Assembly (NCBI RefSeq): GCF_000564855.1
Contig: NZ_AYXG01000139.1
Coordinates: 62,001 to 126,000 of the forward strand
Direction: 5' to 3'
Length of the DNA stretch: 64,000 bases
Source: Actinokineospora spheciospongiae
Lineage (GTDB): Bacteria > Actinomycetota > Actinomycetes > Mycobacteriales > Pseudonocardiaceae
The notes below the pieces were generated by a model. It ran no database searches and was not told where the DNA came from. It saw nothing but the letters and a program-made list of their open reading frames with translations. The translations under genes and the position numbers were made by a program. This document shows positions 63,376-64,000 of the stretch, one piece after another; positions within the stretch are counted from its first letter, which is position 1; every line of letters begins with the position of its first letter.

Positions 63376-64000
63376 TCAGGATTCGCGTCGCACGGCGGCG
63401 GCCGCGACCACCGAGACGAGGGTGAGCAGACCGAACACGGCGGCGGCACCCGGGTAGCCCCACAGCGCCAGACCCGCCCCACCCGCGGCCGCGCCGAGGA
63501 ACAGCCCCAGGCTCATCACCGATGCCTTGACCCCCAACGAGGTGCCGCGCAGGGCACCGCTGCGCCGCACCAGCAGCGTGGTCACGGCGGCCACGCCCAC
63601 CGCGTGGCTCGCCGACAGCACAGCGGTGCACAGCAGCGCGACCGGCAACGCGGGCGCCAGGTACACGCCGAACAGCGAGACCAGCGCGAGGGCCATCGAG
63701 ACGTGCAGCGCCCGGCGGGCCCGGCGGTCGGCGTCCCCGGCGTTCACCCACCGCCCGCCGAACAGGTTCCCCAGGAAGAAGGAGCCGCCGCTGAGCGTCC
63801 AGACGAAGGTGAACACGCCGGGGGACAGGCTGAACCGGTCCGAGTAGAACGCGGCCAGGTACGCCAGGTACCCCTGGAACGCCGCCGCCTGGCCGAAGGA
63901 GACGAGCATCAGCGCCGTGGCGCCCGGCACCCCGGCCAGCCCGCGGAACGCGGCGAAGTAGCCGAGCCGGGGCGTGTCGTCGAGGTGGCGCTCGCGCCCG
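63376..64000 (-). CDS. Major facilitator superfamily transporter, 5' end off the window
   Basis: About 207 residues of the C-terminal half of an MFS protein: six hydrophobic helices from GATALMLVSFGQAAAFQGYLAYLAAFY onward, with a motif-A-like NLFGGRWVNAGDADRRARRA. The frame stays open to the right edge (LDDTPRLGYFAAFRGLAGV), which looks like the inter-domain loop, so the true start lies beyond position 64000. It precedes the metal importer on the same strand by about 100 bp. Confidence 0.85.
   Translation of the reverse strand, partial: GRERHLDDTPRLGYFAAFRGLAGVPGATALMLVSFGQAAAFQGYLAYLAAFYSDRFSLSPGVFTFVWTLSGGSFFLGNLFGGRWVNAGDADRRARRALHVSMALALVSLFGVYLAPALPVALLCTAVLSASHAVGVAAVTTLLVRRSGALRGTSLGVKASVMSLGLFLGAAAGGAGLALWGYPGAAAVFGLLTLVSVVAAAAVRRES

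Overview
The window is high-GC DNA with almost gapless, strongly third-position-GC coding, many GTG starts, ATGA/GTGA start-stop overlaps, and actinobacterial gene families (HspR-type operator, lasso peptide genes, split streptogrisin-like protease, QsdR-like TetR, AidB). It is a chromosomal segment of an actinomycete. A Pseudonocardiales-type genus rich in natural-product genes is my best guess, but no marker gene fixes the taxon.

Layout. (1) 1-12202: the start of a non-ribosomal peptide cluster. A leftward operon (clavaminate-synthase-like oxygenase, argininosuccinate-synthase paralogue, YbaK-type tRNA deacylase, then a large C-A-T-C-A-T-C NRPS running off the left edge) faces a rightward lysine/ornithine cyclodeaminase. 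The adenylation pockets read as proline/pipecolate, then threonine. (2) 12294-16779: a small secreted protein, an unknown protein, two secreted alpha/beta hydrolases and a TetR regulator. (3) 17318-21981: a complete lasso peptide cluster (A, C, B1, B2 leftward; exporter D rightward) whose 18-residue core is a close relative of propeptin. (4) 22110-27013: an ABC-2 exporter (one ATPase, two permeases), a LuxR-type regulator and a two-component system. (5) 27151-31164: a stress-type operator (TTTGAGT-N7-ACTCAAA, the HspR/HAIR pattern) in front of a four-gene operon: J-domain pseudokinase, vWA protein, adenylosuccinate-synthetase paralogue, and an NrtR-like Nudix/winged-helix regulator. This is the best candidate for an undescribed system. 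(6) 31254-38834: an antibiotic phosphotransferase-like gene, a secreted S1 protease, an XRE-type regulator, a secretory lipase, an unknown 411-residue protein, an SRPBCC protein and a CGNR zinc-finger regulator.

(7) 38913-41351: aidB and a divergent PaaX-like repressor gene with back-to-back, apparently leaderless promoters. (8) 41465-48411: a poly-gamma-glutamate synthesis locus (pgsB, pgsC) with an unusual tandem-sensor HAMP protein upstream, a NlpC/P60 hydrolase downstream and a divergent lipoprotein hydrolase. An RHS-protein remnant follows. (9) 48774-52206: LysR regulator and pcaF-pcaI-pcaJ (beta-ketoadipate degradation). (10) 52272-55200: MFS exporter and a secreted tripeptidyl-aminopeptidase-like hydrolase. 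(11) 55488-59384: a thioredoxin-fold ferredoxin-like protein, a cobalamin riboswitch and a BtuCDF-type importer. (12) 59433-64000: a methyltransferase, a second FecCD-type siderophore/metal importer with a dyad in its promoter, and a truncated MFS gene.

No rRNA, tRNA, CRISPR array or intact transposon was seen. Function calls rest on motifs read by eye and on remembered family sequences; no database search was possible.
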